47,247 bases of DNA. Origin: Martensiomyces pterosporus. Lineage: Eukaryota > Kickxellomycota > Kickxellomycetes > Kickxellales > Kickxellaceae. Both the position numbers and the translations under genes were made by a program. Positions 29,991 to 39,700 of this stretch are shown piece by piece. Location of the stretch: positions 1-47,247 of the forward strand of contig MU603952.1 of assembly GCA_025201845.1 (NCBI GenBank). Reading direction: 5' to 3'. The notes under the pieces are model-generated. The model was not told the DNA's origin. It searched no databases and saw nothing but the letters and a program-made list of their open reading frames with translations. How positions within the stretch are numbered: position 1 is the stretch's first letter; each line of letters opens with the position of its first letter.

Positions 29991-30617
29991 GAATTCTTTA
30001 GATAGAACGCCTCGATGTTATATTTAGCACGCGTTGCTTTATTTTTAACCGCCGTTCTTAACGAAAGGGAGAGAGGGAGAGGGAGAGAGAGGCGAGGTGC
30101 TGGTTGAGCCAGAAAAGCCCAATAGTCTGTGCCAAACCTATTTTTGCTCGGGCTGCTGTGAAGTGGGCAGACCTGCATGCTCCCAAGGCACAGCCAGCGA
30201 GACGGCCAGTGTGAACTGCCTGTCCGTTCGTAGCCCGATCCGCTGCAGAGTTGGCACAGCTCCGCGTTGCGCGTGGAGGATTCAGCACAGCCGAGGCCCT
30301 GCGCCGAAATTGGGGCTAAGTGCGATCTGCTGTGTTTGCGTGTGTGTGTGTGTGAGAATGGGTGCGGAGACATTAATTTTTCACTGTCAAGCCCGTCATT
30401 GTGAAAGTGACACCGTCTGGTGCATTATTTTTCTGCTCTATTTCCTCCGCTCTCCCATTCAGGATCGCTTTTGGAGCATGAAGAGCACGTTTGAGCAAGG
30501 AAAAGCCCTGCCTCTGCTCTCTCCCTCACTTTTGTGCCTGCTCTTGATCTGAATGCCTTTTCTTCTTTTCTTTGCTCTGTTTCTCCAGCCTGCATTGTAC
30601 ACACCTCCATTGTAACC
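29991..30617. other. Intergenic with GA-rich and GT microsatellites
   Basis: GA-rich tract (30064-30092) and (GT)n near 30338-30356 between the Nudix and GBD/FH3 genes; the last 150 bp are pyrimidine-rich leader-like sequence. I see no gene. Confidence 0.5.
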
Positions 30618-32669
30618 ATGCGTCTACCGTTCTCTCTTAACCAAAAGAAAAAGACAAAGTCTGTCGACCAGTTCGTCCCGCTTTCGGTCGACCACGAGCC
30701 CTCCTACTACGAGGAACCCATTTCAACCGCTCATGCCAATGCACCCGCCACCCCTGGAGCTGTAGGACCGCCAGCCAGCAGCTCCCCTGATTCATTCCGC
30801 CGGATCAACCTCACCGAGCCCTCGCGCCCTGCACCCAGTTCGCCAGGCGCCAACAGCTGCCAGCGCGGGTTCTCGGGCAGCGGCATGGCCTCTCCGCGAT
30901 ACAGCAGCTACGGTCGCCCTATCTCCAAGGTGTTCTCGCAGCCGCGATCTCCCTCTGCCGACCTGCAGATGGCGCAATTGGAAGAGGAGCTGGACACAAT
31001 CATGGACGAAATGGGGCTGGAGGGCGAGCAGCGCATGCAGATGAAGAGCCTGCCCCTAGACAATAAAATCCAGCTCATTCATTCGCATAAAGCCAACACA
31101 ATCAAGGCCCAGCAGGCCCACGTTACCCCGCTGTCCGAGCACCTGAAGATCCTCAGCCGCGCCGGCACCCAGTCGCTGCCGAAGTCGCGGCTCGAGAGGC
31201 TCCGCGTGGATCTGTCGTACCAGAGCATCCAGCAGATTCGCACGTTTATTGAAGAGGGTGGCCTGAAATTGCTGCTCATGCACTTGAGTCAGCTGAACGA
31301 TAGGAAGAATGCACAGCGGCGTGAGGATGAGGTCATGAAGGAGTATGAGCTGCTGCGGTGCGTCCTGGCCGTGGCCAAGGTAAATGTGGGCGCAGAATAC
31401 ATGCTGGAGAGCAGCTCGCACCTGAAGCATGTGCTCAGCTCGATTGACTCGCTCTGGCTGCCCTGCTCGGTCATGTCCCTGCGCATCTTCTCGTACTTGA
31501 TCCAGCAGGAAAGCCTCCATTGTGCTGATGATCTCCTTGCCTCGCTGTTCCGCAAGGACACCTCGGCAGATGACGGCACCAAGCGCAAGACGGCGTTTGC
31601 CCTGTGGATGGATACTGTGGACAATGCCATCAGCGAATACACGACCACTGCCCTGGCGGACGCTCAAGCCGAGGCCAACATTGTCGAGTTCATCTCGTAC
31701 ACGCTCCTGTTTACCAACAATCTGCTTGACGCGCTTGCAAGCAACGCCAACATGCGCATCAAGCTGTATGAGAAGCTGAACGACCACAGCATGCTGGTCA
31801 AGTTTAACGCGCTGCGAACCTGGTGTGTTCCCGTTATTGACTCGCACCTGAACCGGTGGAGCGAGTCTCTGAGACGCGACTACAACATTGCTAGGTCTCA
31901 GAGATCGGACGATATCGTGCTGGAGAACGGCAATGACAGCACAATCCGCGACATGAACTTGATAAAGAACTTTGTTGCGCACTATGAGGCTGCCAAGCAG
32001 CTGGACAACGACAGAGCGTACCCGTCGGACAATGAAGACGACTTCCTCAGCATGAATGTGGCTACTTACTCAGCGCCCTCTTCCTCGAGCAAGCTTGGCA
32101 GCGACCCGACAGGAAACCCAAACATGAGTGCACCTGTGCTGCCGCATCTTGGCGCTGCCCAACCCTTGCAGCCGGCGGGAAAGGAGCGTCCACTGTCGAC
32201 GAATCCCTTCTACTCTGCGAACAACTCTCCACGGTCGAACGGCCCCACTGGTGGCGTCTCCGGGCTCGGCATAACTGCTGGCCACCCTAGCAGCAACGAG
32301 GCAGGCGGTGGTGTCGGATACCCGTTCAGCTTGCACACCCGTAGCCACTCGAATGTTGCTGAGACTGGTAGTTTGCGCAACCTGCGTCCAAGCACCAGCA
32401 ACGGCACCGGCTCCCCTGCCACGGGTCCAAAGGCAGGGGCGGCTCATACGACGGGCGGCGAAAGCGGCGCTACTGGCACGGCGGCTTCATCAACACTGAC
32501 TGGGCTCAAGAACGCACATGCCTTGCTCAAGAAGTCGTACTTGGCCGTCATTGCTCACAGGTCGAAGGACGACAGTGGTGAGCTGTACAAGGAGCTCTTG
32601 GCGATCTCTGAGCTGGCTCAGACGATGCTTGACACCATTGAATCTGGCGGCACGGGCGAGCAGCAATGA
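30618..32669 (+). CDS. Formin-like GBD/FH3-domain protein lacking FH1/FH2 (683 aa)
   Basis: The ATG at 30618 (MRLPFSLNQKKKTKS) is preferred over an upstream non-family extension. Residues about 115-240 (LEEELDTIMDEMGLEGEQRMQM, LPLDNKIQLIHSHKANTIKA) resemble the diaphanous GTPase-binding domain. About 240-440 resembles the armadillo-type FH3 region (IRTFIEEGGLKLLLMHLSQL; EYELLRCVLAVAKVNVGAEYML; LLFTNNLLDAL). The C-terminal third is Ser/Pro/Gly-rich and disordered, closing with a short helical segment (LKNAHALLKKSYLAVIAHRS). No Pro-rich FH1 or actin-nucleating FH2 follows before the stop, so this would be a Rho-binding scaffold without actin nucleation. It is intronless. The call rests on the helical-repeat pattern and key motifs. 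Confidence 0.75.
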   Translation: MRLPFSLNQKKKTKSVDQFVPLSVDHEPSYYEEPISTAHANAPATPGAVGPPASSSPDSFRRINLTEPSRPAPSSPGANSCQRGFSGSGMASPRYSSYGRPISKVFSQPRSPSADLQMAQLEEELDTIMDEMGLEGEQRMQMKSLPLDNKIQLIHSHKANTIKAQQAHVTPLSEHLKILSRAGTQSLPKSRLERLRVDLSYQSIQQIRTFIEEGGLKLLLMHLSQLNDRKNAQRREDEVMKEYELLRCVLAVAKVNVGAEYMLESSSHLKHVLSSIDSLWLPCSVMSLRIFSYLIQQESLHCADDLLASLFRKDTSADDGTKRKTAFALWMDTVDNAISEYTTTALADAQAEANIVEFISYTLLFTNNLLDALASNANMRIKLYEKLNDHSMLVKFNALRTWCVPVIDSHLNRWSESLRRDYNIARSQRSDDIVLENGNDSTIRDMNLIKNFVAHYEAAKQLDNDRAYPSDNEDDFLSMNVATYSAPSSSSKLGSDPTGNPNMSAPVLPHLGAAQPLQPAGKERPLSTNPFYSANNSPRSNGPTGGVSGLGITAGHPSSNEAGGGVGYPFSLHTRSHSNVAETGSLRNLRPSTSNGTGSPATGPKAGAAHTTGGESGATGTAASSTLTGLKNAHALLKKSYLAVIAHRSKDDSGELYKELLAISELAQTMLDTIESGGTGEQQ

Positions 32670-32940
32670 CCCAGCTGGCAGAGGCCTCCTTTTGCGGGCT
32701 GGAGCTGGCCGCGGCGCTGGCTCGTTGCCCCATTCCCCCCGGCTTGGCTGAGCCGAGCCAACATCGGAATTGCAATGGCTGCTCCATGGCCCTTTTGAGA
32801 AATTGAGCTTGGTGTGCAATCGCCTGCCCTGTTCTAATTCAAACGCCCTTCTATTTCTGTTTGTGCTGGATTAAACGAAATTCCCGTAAAAGCCTCTCTC
32901 TCTTTACACACATAAGCGAGCATAACTTTGCAAGAGCAAG

Positions 32941-33591
32941 ATGAGCAGCATAAAGGGCAAAGCGGCAGACCTGGATGTCGACGACATGGACTTCCCACTC
33001 CCCGACGCACCCGCCTCAAACACACCGCCTGTCGACGGCGTCCGCATCGGGCAAAGTCTCGGCGGCATGAAGATAGTCAGCGACGCATCGCGGTTCAAGA
33101 CGTGGATCTGCCTCTACCCCCTGTACTTTGACAAATCGCGGTCGATCGAGCAAGGCCGCAAGGTGCCCAAGGAGCTAGCGGTTGAGTCGCCGCATGGGCG
33201 GCAGCTGTCGATGGCCGTAAAGGAGGTCGGATTCAACGTGTGCTACGAGCCCAACAAGTCCCACCCGAGAGACTTTTTCACGCCTGGACGTGTGCGTGTG
33301 CAGCTGTTTGATGACAGTGGAAGGCCGGTGCGGTCGGACATTCAGACCAGGAAGAAGCTCATGCGGTATGTCGCGGAGAAAATGGCCGCTGTCAATGCGC
33401 CCAGAGACAAGGAGCCGTCATTGCAGGACCTGATCGACTCGGGCGCCATGCCTGTGCTGCCTGGAATGCCACCGCCAGGAATGGGCGGTGCCGAGGATAA
33501 TGGAAAGCCGGAGGCATCGGCGTCGGCCGCCAAGGTGTCAAAGAAGGCGGGAAAGGCGAAAAAGAAGGGAAAGGCGAAGAACATTGTATAG
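32941..33591 (+). CDS. Signal recognition particle subunit SRP19 (Sec65-like, 216 aa)
   Basis: SRP19 binds helices 6 and 8 of the SRP RNA and lets SRP54 assemble. The core lies at about 57-155: FKTWICLYPLYFDKSRSIEQGRKVPKELAV, with the conserved W-x-x-YP-Y-D and R-x-x-GR-P elements, then NVCYEPNKSHPRDFFTPGRVRVQL. An N-terminal acidic extension and a Lys-rich tail (KKAGKAKKKGKAKNIV) are typical of fungal Sec65. The start ATG at 32941 has the only fitting context. It lies 270 bp after the formin-like gene on the same strand. Confidence 0.92.
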   Translation: MSSIKGKAADLDVDDMDFPLPDAPASNTPPVDGVRIGQSLGGMKIVSDASRFKTWICLYPLYFDKSRSIEQGRKVPKELAVESPHGRQLSMAVKEVGFNVCYEPNKSHPRDFFTPGRVRVQLFDDSGRPVRSDIQTRKKLMRYVAEKMAAVNAPRDKEPSLQDLIDSGAMPVLPGMPPPGMGGAEDNGKPEASASAAKVSKKAGKAKKKGKAKNIV

Positions 33592-33761
33592 GCGTATTCT
33601 GTGCTGCAGCATCCCTCCCGTTCCATCTAGCTTCTGGGGCTGCTGTTATTATAGTCGCTTTATTTCGCATACAAAATGAAATGCTACATGAGGTGCGATG
33701 CATACGCAGCAACACCACTAAAAGCGGCAGCTGCGGGGCATTCTGTGTTGGTGCTGATGCG

Positions 33762-34214
33762 TTACTGATTGACTACGTGATACTTGCCAGTCAGATGGAT
33801 ATAGACGCCGTCTTGGCACGAGGGAGGCGGTATGTGGGCTGGGTGAGAGCGAGTGCGGTGCAGCTTGTGCTGTCCAATTGGTGTTGCGTAGCAGTGAGGG
33901 AAGAGATCCTGGGTGTCTCTGTGCGTTGTTTGTGGGAATAGCGAGTATCTTGGTGGCGGGTCTCCGTGACAAGTGCCCGCATGTCTCTTGGACTTGCTAA
34001 GCTTTTTAACCGCATACTCGTGCGTGTGGTTGCATCTCACGGTGCAAACGTGCGTGGGGTGGGCATGATGGTGGCCGCTGCAGCAGGTGCAAGCGGGTGT
34101 GTTGCGGCGCCAGTAGTCGCCATACGCAAGGTGCTTGTTTTCGTAGCCCTCGCAGGGCCGGACCACAGCCTTCTTCTTTTTCTTCGAAGGATAAAATATG
34201 TCCATAAACCCCAT
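33762..34214 (-). CDS. Small Cys/His-rich protein (150 aa), unrecognised
   Basis: The start is the ATG at 34214 (MGFMDIFYPSKKKKKAV). Residues about 37-62 form a dense Cys/His cluster (CTCCSGHHHAHPTHVCTVRC) followed by NHTHEYAVKKLSKSKRH. This could be a metal-binding module, though spacing fits no zinc finger that I know. The N-terminal MGxxD allows but does not prove N-myristoylation. There is no signal peptide or membrane helix. A TATATA element at 34353-34358, about 140 bp upstream on this strand, supports an independently transcribed, possibly inducible gene. Function unknown. Confidence 0.55.
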   Translation of the reverse strand: MGFMDIFYPSKKKKKAVVRPCEGYENKHLAYGDYWRRNTPACTCCSGHHHAHPTHVCTVRCNHTHEYAVKKLSKSKRHAGTCHGDPPPRYSLFPQTTHRDTQDLFPHCYATPIGQHKLHRTRSHPAHIPPPSCQDGVYIHLTGKYHVVNQ

Positions 34215-34351
34215 TTTTGCAGCTAGAGAGGCAGAATTCTCAATAGGCAATAGCAAAATAATTTAGAAGCGAGGAGAGATGGTGAAGGATGGTGGAGGTC
34301 GTCAAAAAGATGATGTGATTTGAAGACGGGCGAACAATTGGGAAAGCGCCA

Positions 34352-34359
34352 GTATATAA
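34352..34359 (-). promoter_or_regulatory. TATA-box candidate for the Cys/His-rich gene
   Basis: The minus strand reads TTATATAC here, about 140 bp upstream of the ATG at 34214. Most genes in this window lack an obvious TATA box. Confidence 0.4.
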
Positions 34360-34986
34360 GACACCTGGTGTCGCTGCAATCACTCGCTTTGTCCCAGATG
34401 GACAATAGTCCAGGTTGCTGCTCATACGCCTTCGTTTTTGGCCAGGGGGTTGGTTTCTGGGCAAAGTACATCAAGGGCGAAGCGACAGCTGCAGCAGGTG
34501 AAATGCAGCTGCGGGCAATTAACAAAGCTGGAAGCATGCGAGCTTTGACGAGATCGACACATGAGGTATAGACGTGGTGCTGCCTTGTTTGCAGGTAACG
34601 AGGGCGTGCCAAAGAAATCAGCTCTTACGGCGAGCAGTGCAGTGCCCTCCGCAGTGCCCAAGCTTGCACAGCTAGTGCGGGCTTTCTCCTGCTGCTCGCT
34701 CGCTCTCAGTAGACTGCGCTGGCTGTGGATTCTCACTCCACTCAAGATACATCAATGTGTCAACAGAAATCTGATGTGCGCCCCGTGTCCCATGGAGCCG
34801 CTGGATGAGCCGAGCCGGCATGATTTCACCTATCTATCAAATCAAAAAAAAATACGCCAGGCGCTGTAGGAGCTAGAGATGCAAATTACCCCAGCCAGCC
34901 ACCGCTCTCTCGCCTTATTGCCATTCGCATTTAAGCTATTATATATCTTTCGTTCATTTCGTCAAGTTCGGCGGTGCTTTGGAATC
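34360..34986. other. Divergent intergenic region before mS41
   Basis: Between the TATA-containing promoter of the Cys/His-rich gene and mS41. Contains an AT-rich stretch just before mS41 (34930-34970: aagctattatatatctttcg). No gene supported. Confidence 0.45.
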
Positions 34987-35472
34987 ATGTCGGTTATCGC
35001 AGGTCTTGTCACAAAATCAGCAGCGCTTCGCACAGCATTCGCCCGCTGCATGTCTGCCGAAGCCACCACAGCAGCGACTGCTGGCCAGAGCATCGTTCCT
35101 AGGCCTAGAGGTGCGTGAATTCACTGCTCTTGTTGATAGGAAGCACCGCTCTATCTCGCTGGAAACCGCCACTAATCACGCGCTCTTTTTTATATAGGTC
35201 AGTTCGATAACCCAGAGTCGTTTTTAAAGGCTATTGGACGCGGCTGCGACAAGTACACAGAAAAGTTCAAGGACTGGGACCACCTGTTTAGAGCTGACTC
35301 GCGTGTCCTGAAGGCCGATCTGGGCATTGGCCCCAAGCAGCGCAAGTGGATCCTTATGTGGACCAACAAGTTCAGACTTGGAATCAACCCGTATCTGATT
35401 GAGCCCAGCAAAAAGCACAGCATGAAGAGGTCAGAGCGGCTAGCCCGTGCCAAGAGACGCGGACGCCATTAG
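34987..35472 (+). CDS. Mitochondrial small-subunit ribosomal protein mS41 (IGR domain), two exons (132 aa)
   Basis: Exons: 34987-35110 and 35198-35472 (124+275 nt = 133 codons with stop). The donor GTGCGT and acceptor TATATAG define an 87-nt phase-1 intron that joins PRPRG to QFDNPESF. The N-terminus (MSVIAGLVTKSAALRTAFARC) is a typical mitochondrial presequence. The IGR motif is at 54-56 (FLKAIGRGCDKYTEKF), followed by LGIGPKQRKWIL and a basic tail (KRSERLARAKRRGRH). This is the mS41/Fyv4 family of the mitoribosomal small subunit. Without splicing the frame ends one codon into the intron. Confidence 0.93.
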
Positions 35473-35706
35473 ATTTCAGGCTGCACAAGCATTTTCCATT
35501 CTCTCGCACGTTTGGCCTTGACTAATACGAAAAATATATGCAAAAGAGAGCACTGGCACTGCGCTTTACGGCTCCATTACGATCTGATCCATAGCTGGGT
35601 GAAGTTTGTTAACGAGCTTGTCTGAATAGTGCTTGGTACAGCGGGAGCAAAAGGCAAAAACGAGTAATCCAAAAAGCATACATATCGATTCACTGGGCAC
35701 GAGGCA

Positions 35707-36051
35707 TTAAGGATTCCCTGGCGTTTGAGCAGTGGCATCGACATCGGCGGGCTCGGTGGCATCAGCAGCAGTATCGGTCTCAGTGACATCAGCCTCAGCA
35801 TCAGGGTCGGCAGTAGGCTTGTGGCACATGCCATGCTTGTCATGCTTTTCGCCAACAGGCTCAGTAGCAGGGGCGCTGCGCTTGACGCGGGAGACAGAAG
35901 CGTGAGTGGGGACGGCAGAGTGGTGGAGAGTGGTGTGGGTTGAGTGGTGACCATGCTTGGTGAAGGTGGCGTGTTTCCAGTTGTGCTTTTATATGCAAAA
36001 CGATTGTATTTGTCGTAGTGCGACACATACGTTTTCTTGCGATGGCAGCAT
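35707..36051 (-). CDS. Uncertain spliced gene or remnant: His/Thr-rich small protein
   Basis: One minus-strand frame (35985-35707, 93 codons) reads like a His/Thr/Ala-rich fungal secreted or surface protein (KHGHHSTHTTLHHS; SRVKRSAPATEPVGEKHDKHG; acidic Thr/Asp tail to GNP). It has no ATG of its own. A 45-nt intron (donor GTATGT at 36030-36025, acceptor AAAAG ending 35986) would attach a 7-codon first exon (MLPSQEN, 36051-36031) in frame. No signal peptide results, so the real 5' end may be lost; a retroposon is inserted only 90 bp upstream (36141-36299). The VKR site could be a Kex2-type cleavage site. It may be a live gene or a decaying one. Confidence 0.35.
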
Positions 36052-36124
36052 TAATCGACGTCATTGGTGGTTTTGGTCTGTCTACGGTGGCCTGGGACTA
36101 TCAACAGCACATTGGATCTCGCTG

Positions 36125-36314
36125 TGGTGGTCAGCACAGGTGATGATGGAGCCGATGTATTTCTAGTAAACTCAACCTAGAGCCAAGAAACTAGAAGAGT
36201 TCCCGTGGCGGGGTCAGCTAAGGAACACAAGAAACCATGTCGCCGGAGCGACAGGAGACTAAGTAAACACATGCTGTCCCACACGGGTGTTCAGAGGACT
36301 GGTCGTCAGCACAG
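36125..36314 (-). mobile_element. SINE-like retroposon, copy 2, with 15-bp target-site duplication
   Basis: The element body is 36141-36299. On the minus strand it runs from GTCCTCTGAACACCCG to GGCTCCATCATCA. It is flanked by direct repeats tggtggtcagcacag (36125-36139) and tggtcgtcagcacag (36300-36314), 14 of 15 identical. It is about 85% identical to 16547-16708. Defined 5' end, CAT-type 3' tail and a 15-bp duplication indicate target-primed retroposition of a short nonautonomous element; its partner LINE is not in the window. Confidence 0.75.
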
Positions 36315-36714
36315 ATACAATAAACAGTGGCAAATCTGCAGATGCCAAGATATATGTGGTTGCTGCGTATGCACCATGTCACCTAAGTGCAGCATATTGG
36401 TAATGCGCATATTGAAGCACGGCAGGTTGCCTGATAGCCTGTGTAGTGCCTATACAAGCACATGCGCTTATCTACTAGAAGCAGGCTGGCTTCTCTGTGA
36501 ATCACTACAAACTATATACTGCATAGCTGAAGCGGAAGTCTCTGTCTGGAGAGTCGATTTACGCCAAGCAGTTTAGCCATCGGCGATCTAAAATTGCAAA
36601 ACTGGCTGAAACCAGACCCGTGTCTTCCTTTGATGAACGACATGGGTTGGAAAGAAAAGAGTAGCACGGTGCTCTGGGTGCAGTATATTAATGAGCAAAC
36701 AAAAAGAGGTGCAT
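36315..36714. other. Intergenic, 3' of kinesin
   Basis: 400 bp, AT-richer than its surroundings, with no supported gene. It may be retroposon-flanking noncoding DNA. Confidence 0.4.
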
Positions 36715-39700
36715 CTAGAAGTGCTGGTGGATCGGCCGAGAGGTAGCCATCCCATTGGAGCGGCCAGCGTTGGCCTCGGCATTTGGCAAATTGTATCTGT
36801 CAGGCGTTGATGGAAGCGCCTTGTTGATATCTCTGAACTGCACATTGGGACTGCTGCCAGAGGTCGGCGTTGCAGTGGACGGCCTGCTGTATCTCTGGCG
36901 CGACATAGCCGACCCGTGGGTCTCGTCGCTGGGCCACTTGGTCGCCTGGAACGAATATGGCAAGCCAGTCTTGCGGTCAAACTGCTTCTGGATATCCATC
37001 GCGCTGCTGACCTTGCGCACTTGCGCCTTCCTCGACTCTGTAGAGTCAGAGTGGCTGCGGTCGCGACCCATGCCAGTCGTCGCTGCCATGCCACCATACC
37101 CCAGCATTGCCTGGTGGTTGCCGCTAAGCTTGGGGCTTTCGGAAGCGTCGCCTTGGTGCGGGAACTCCTTGGCTTTGGGTCCGCCTAGGCCGATGCCGCT
37201 CAGTAGCTTTGAGAAGCGACCGCCACCCTGCCTGGCGGCGTTACTGGTATTTGCTGGTCCTCTTGCATGAGGGCTAGGCGCGGGCTCAGTATCTGCGTCG
37301 GCTGACGTGTGTGCACGACGGCGGATCTTCATTGGTTTGGGAGTGGCAGGAGCAGCGGCGGATGCACCCTTGTTCTCCTCGGCACAGGCATCCACCTCCT
37401 GTGCCACTGGATCAAACTGGTTGCAGGCATCGTAGTCGTCGCCAAACTGCGTAAGGAAATGCTCGGTATCAGCCTGAGACAGCATGCTCTTTGCAGCCGA
37501 ATTTTTTTCGCGCAGCATCCTAAGCTGCTCCGGATCGACCTTCGCAGCATCAATCATCGAAAACAGCGAGGCATTGATCTGCTCTGTTGGCGACAAGTAG
37601 CGGTGCATGCGCTCAGGGGCATCGCTGCCAGCAGTTGCAGGTCTTGCCGCCATCCTTGCAGGGGAAGCAGGGGCTGAAGGAGTGTTTCTCGCAGGCCTAG
37701 CAGGCGGCATTCTGGGCGACAAGGGAGACTTTGCACGCTGCTCAGAAAGGCGGGAGCTAGGCTGCATCTCAAACACTCTACTGCTATGGCTGCTCGCCTG
37801 CTCGCCTAGCGAAAGGGCCATCGACGTGCGGATATCGTGCTCGGTAGTCTTGAACACCCGCTCAGAGGGCTCGCCATCGGAGACGACCGACGCATAAGAA
37901 ACTCTCTGGCTCTGGTTGGTGTATGGGCTGCTGCTACCAGCGTGGTGGAAAGGCGGTGGGCTGCGCAGCTGGCGTCTGGGCGATTTTTCTGGTGACCTGG
38001 GAGTGCCTTGTGTGGAGTCGCTGCGCGCGGAAGAGGACCTCAGTGCGTCAATGGATCCATTGGACACGCTAAAGCGCACATGAACCGACGGGTCGTATCT
38101 GTTGCCACCATCGACGCTGCTGCCGTCCTCTACCTCCTCCATGCTCTCATCATCGCCCTTAAGGGAAGAAGGTGCGGGAGTGCTCTTGCTTGGCTCTCCT
38201 GCTGACTCGCTGCCGTGCCTGCTCTTTTCAGCACCCAGCTCGTCCTTTGGCACGACCGAGTCCGCGTGCGTAAGGCTCTCTTGAAGAAGAGTGCTGTTCT
38301 TCGGAATCGAAGCAACAGGCGCAGGGGCAGGCTTCTTCACAGCAAATGACGCGAACGCAGCAATGTTCTCCTCGTACTCCCCAGTCTCCGGGATATTCAT
38401 CTGTCTCAGCAGCGTCGGCGATGCAACCAGAGGCTCGGCGTCATTGACTCTCAGTGCAGCCGGATTGCGCTTCTCAATGTACTCAAGCATCTCTGGCGGA
38501 ACGATTGGCAGGCTGATCGGCATCTTGCGCACCTCACCGCGCCGCTTAGTGATGCCGCTTCTACTGGCAGGATGGCCGGTCCTAGCACGATCAGCAACGC
38601 TCAATGGTGGCGGCAATGGCTGGTGGCTACGCCTCTGCGACCGACGCACCAGATGGCGGCGGCGCTGGCGACTGTGGGTCGAAGAGTTGCGCGCAAGGTT
38701 GGGTCGGCGGAAGAACTCGCCAGACCCAGAGCGGTAGAGCTCGGCGATCTCCTCGTCGGTTCCGTTGTCCTCGGGCTCGGAGAAGAACACGCTACGGATG
38801 CTGCCAGATACCGGCTGCATGGTCGAGTACCCTTGGCTTTCGCCGTTGTAGGCAAGCCCTTGGCTGCTGGTAAGACTGCAGTCCGATTCGATGGGTGTGT
38901 TTGAGATTCGTTTCCTGTGGACTTGTGCCGATGCACGCGGGGCAACTGGGCTCTTGGGGCTACCAACTGAAACATTGCTGGCGCCAAGCGAGGAAGACGT
39001 GACTGCGTACGACTGCGGGCGTGGCGGGTGCGTGGTTGCTGGCGAGAGCAGCTGCACGTAGTTCGAATCAACGGTCGGCGTCGGGATGCTGCAGTTCAGC
39101 GGCATCAACGGCGATGGTACCGGAGAGAGATCCGCGGTGTTGATGCCTACAGGCGATGGGAGCTTGCTGATGCCTCTGGTGGTCCTCAAAGACTCTGCAG
39201 CAACAGGAGGACGCGGCTTGTGCTGCTGGAAGCTGTCGCTCGCACTTTCGTATGCGTCGTTGGCGTCAGTGTACTCCCTGGTAGTGCCATCGCTGCTCGC
39301 GCTGTCGTGCTCGGTGATATCCGACAAACGGCTGGACTTGACAGATGCTTCCAGCGAGCTTGTAGTCTTCAGCGACTCCTGGTAGTAAGCCGAGTCACCC
39401 GATGTCCGAGGCGTAGTTGGGTCTGCATCATCGTTTCTGTCGTCTACAGAGCGTAGGAGTATGTCACCGTGATCCACACTGAGCTCGCTAAATTCGCTGC
39501 CGCCTTCGCTCTCAAAGTCAGCTGTATACTCGGCCAGATCCTTGACAACGACCTTGCCTCGGTGCACGCTACCGGGTGGCTCGCGCAAGGATTTGTTGAC
39601 AGGGTTGACGCTGGTGCGCGTAGAAGAAATCAGGGGCGAAGAAGCGGTGGGCGCTGGGCGAGCCATGTCCCTGGCAGTATCCAGGTCAGCACGAGATGTC

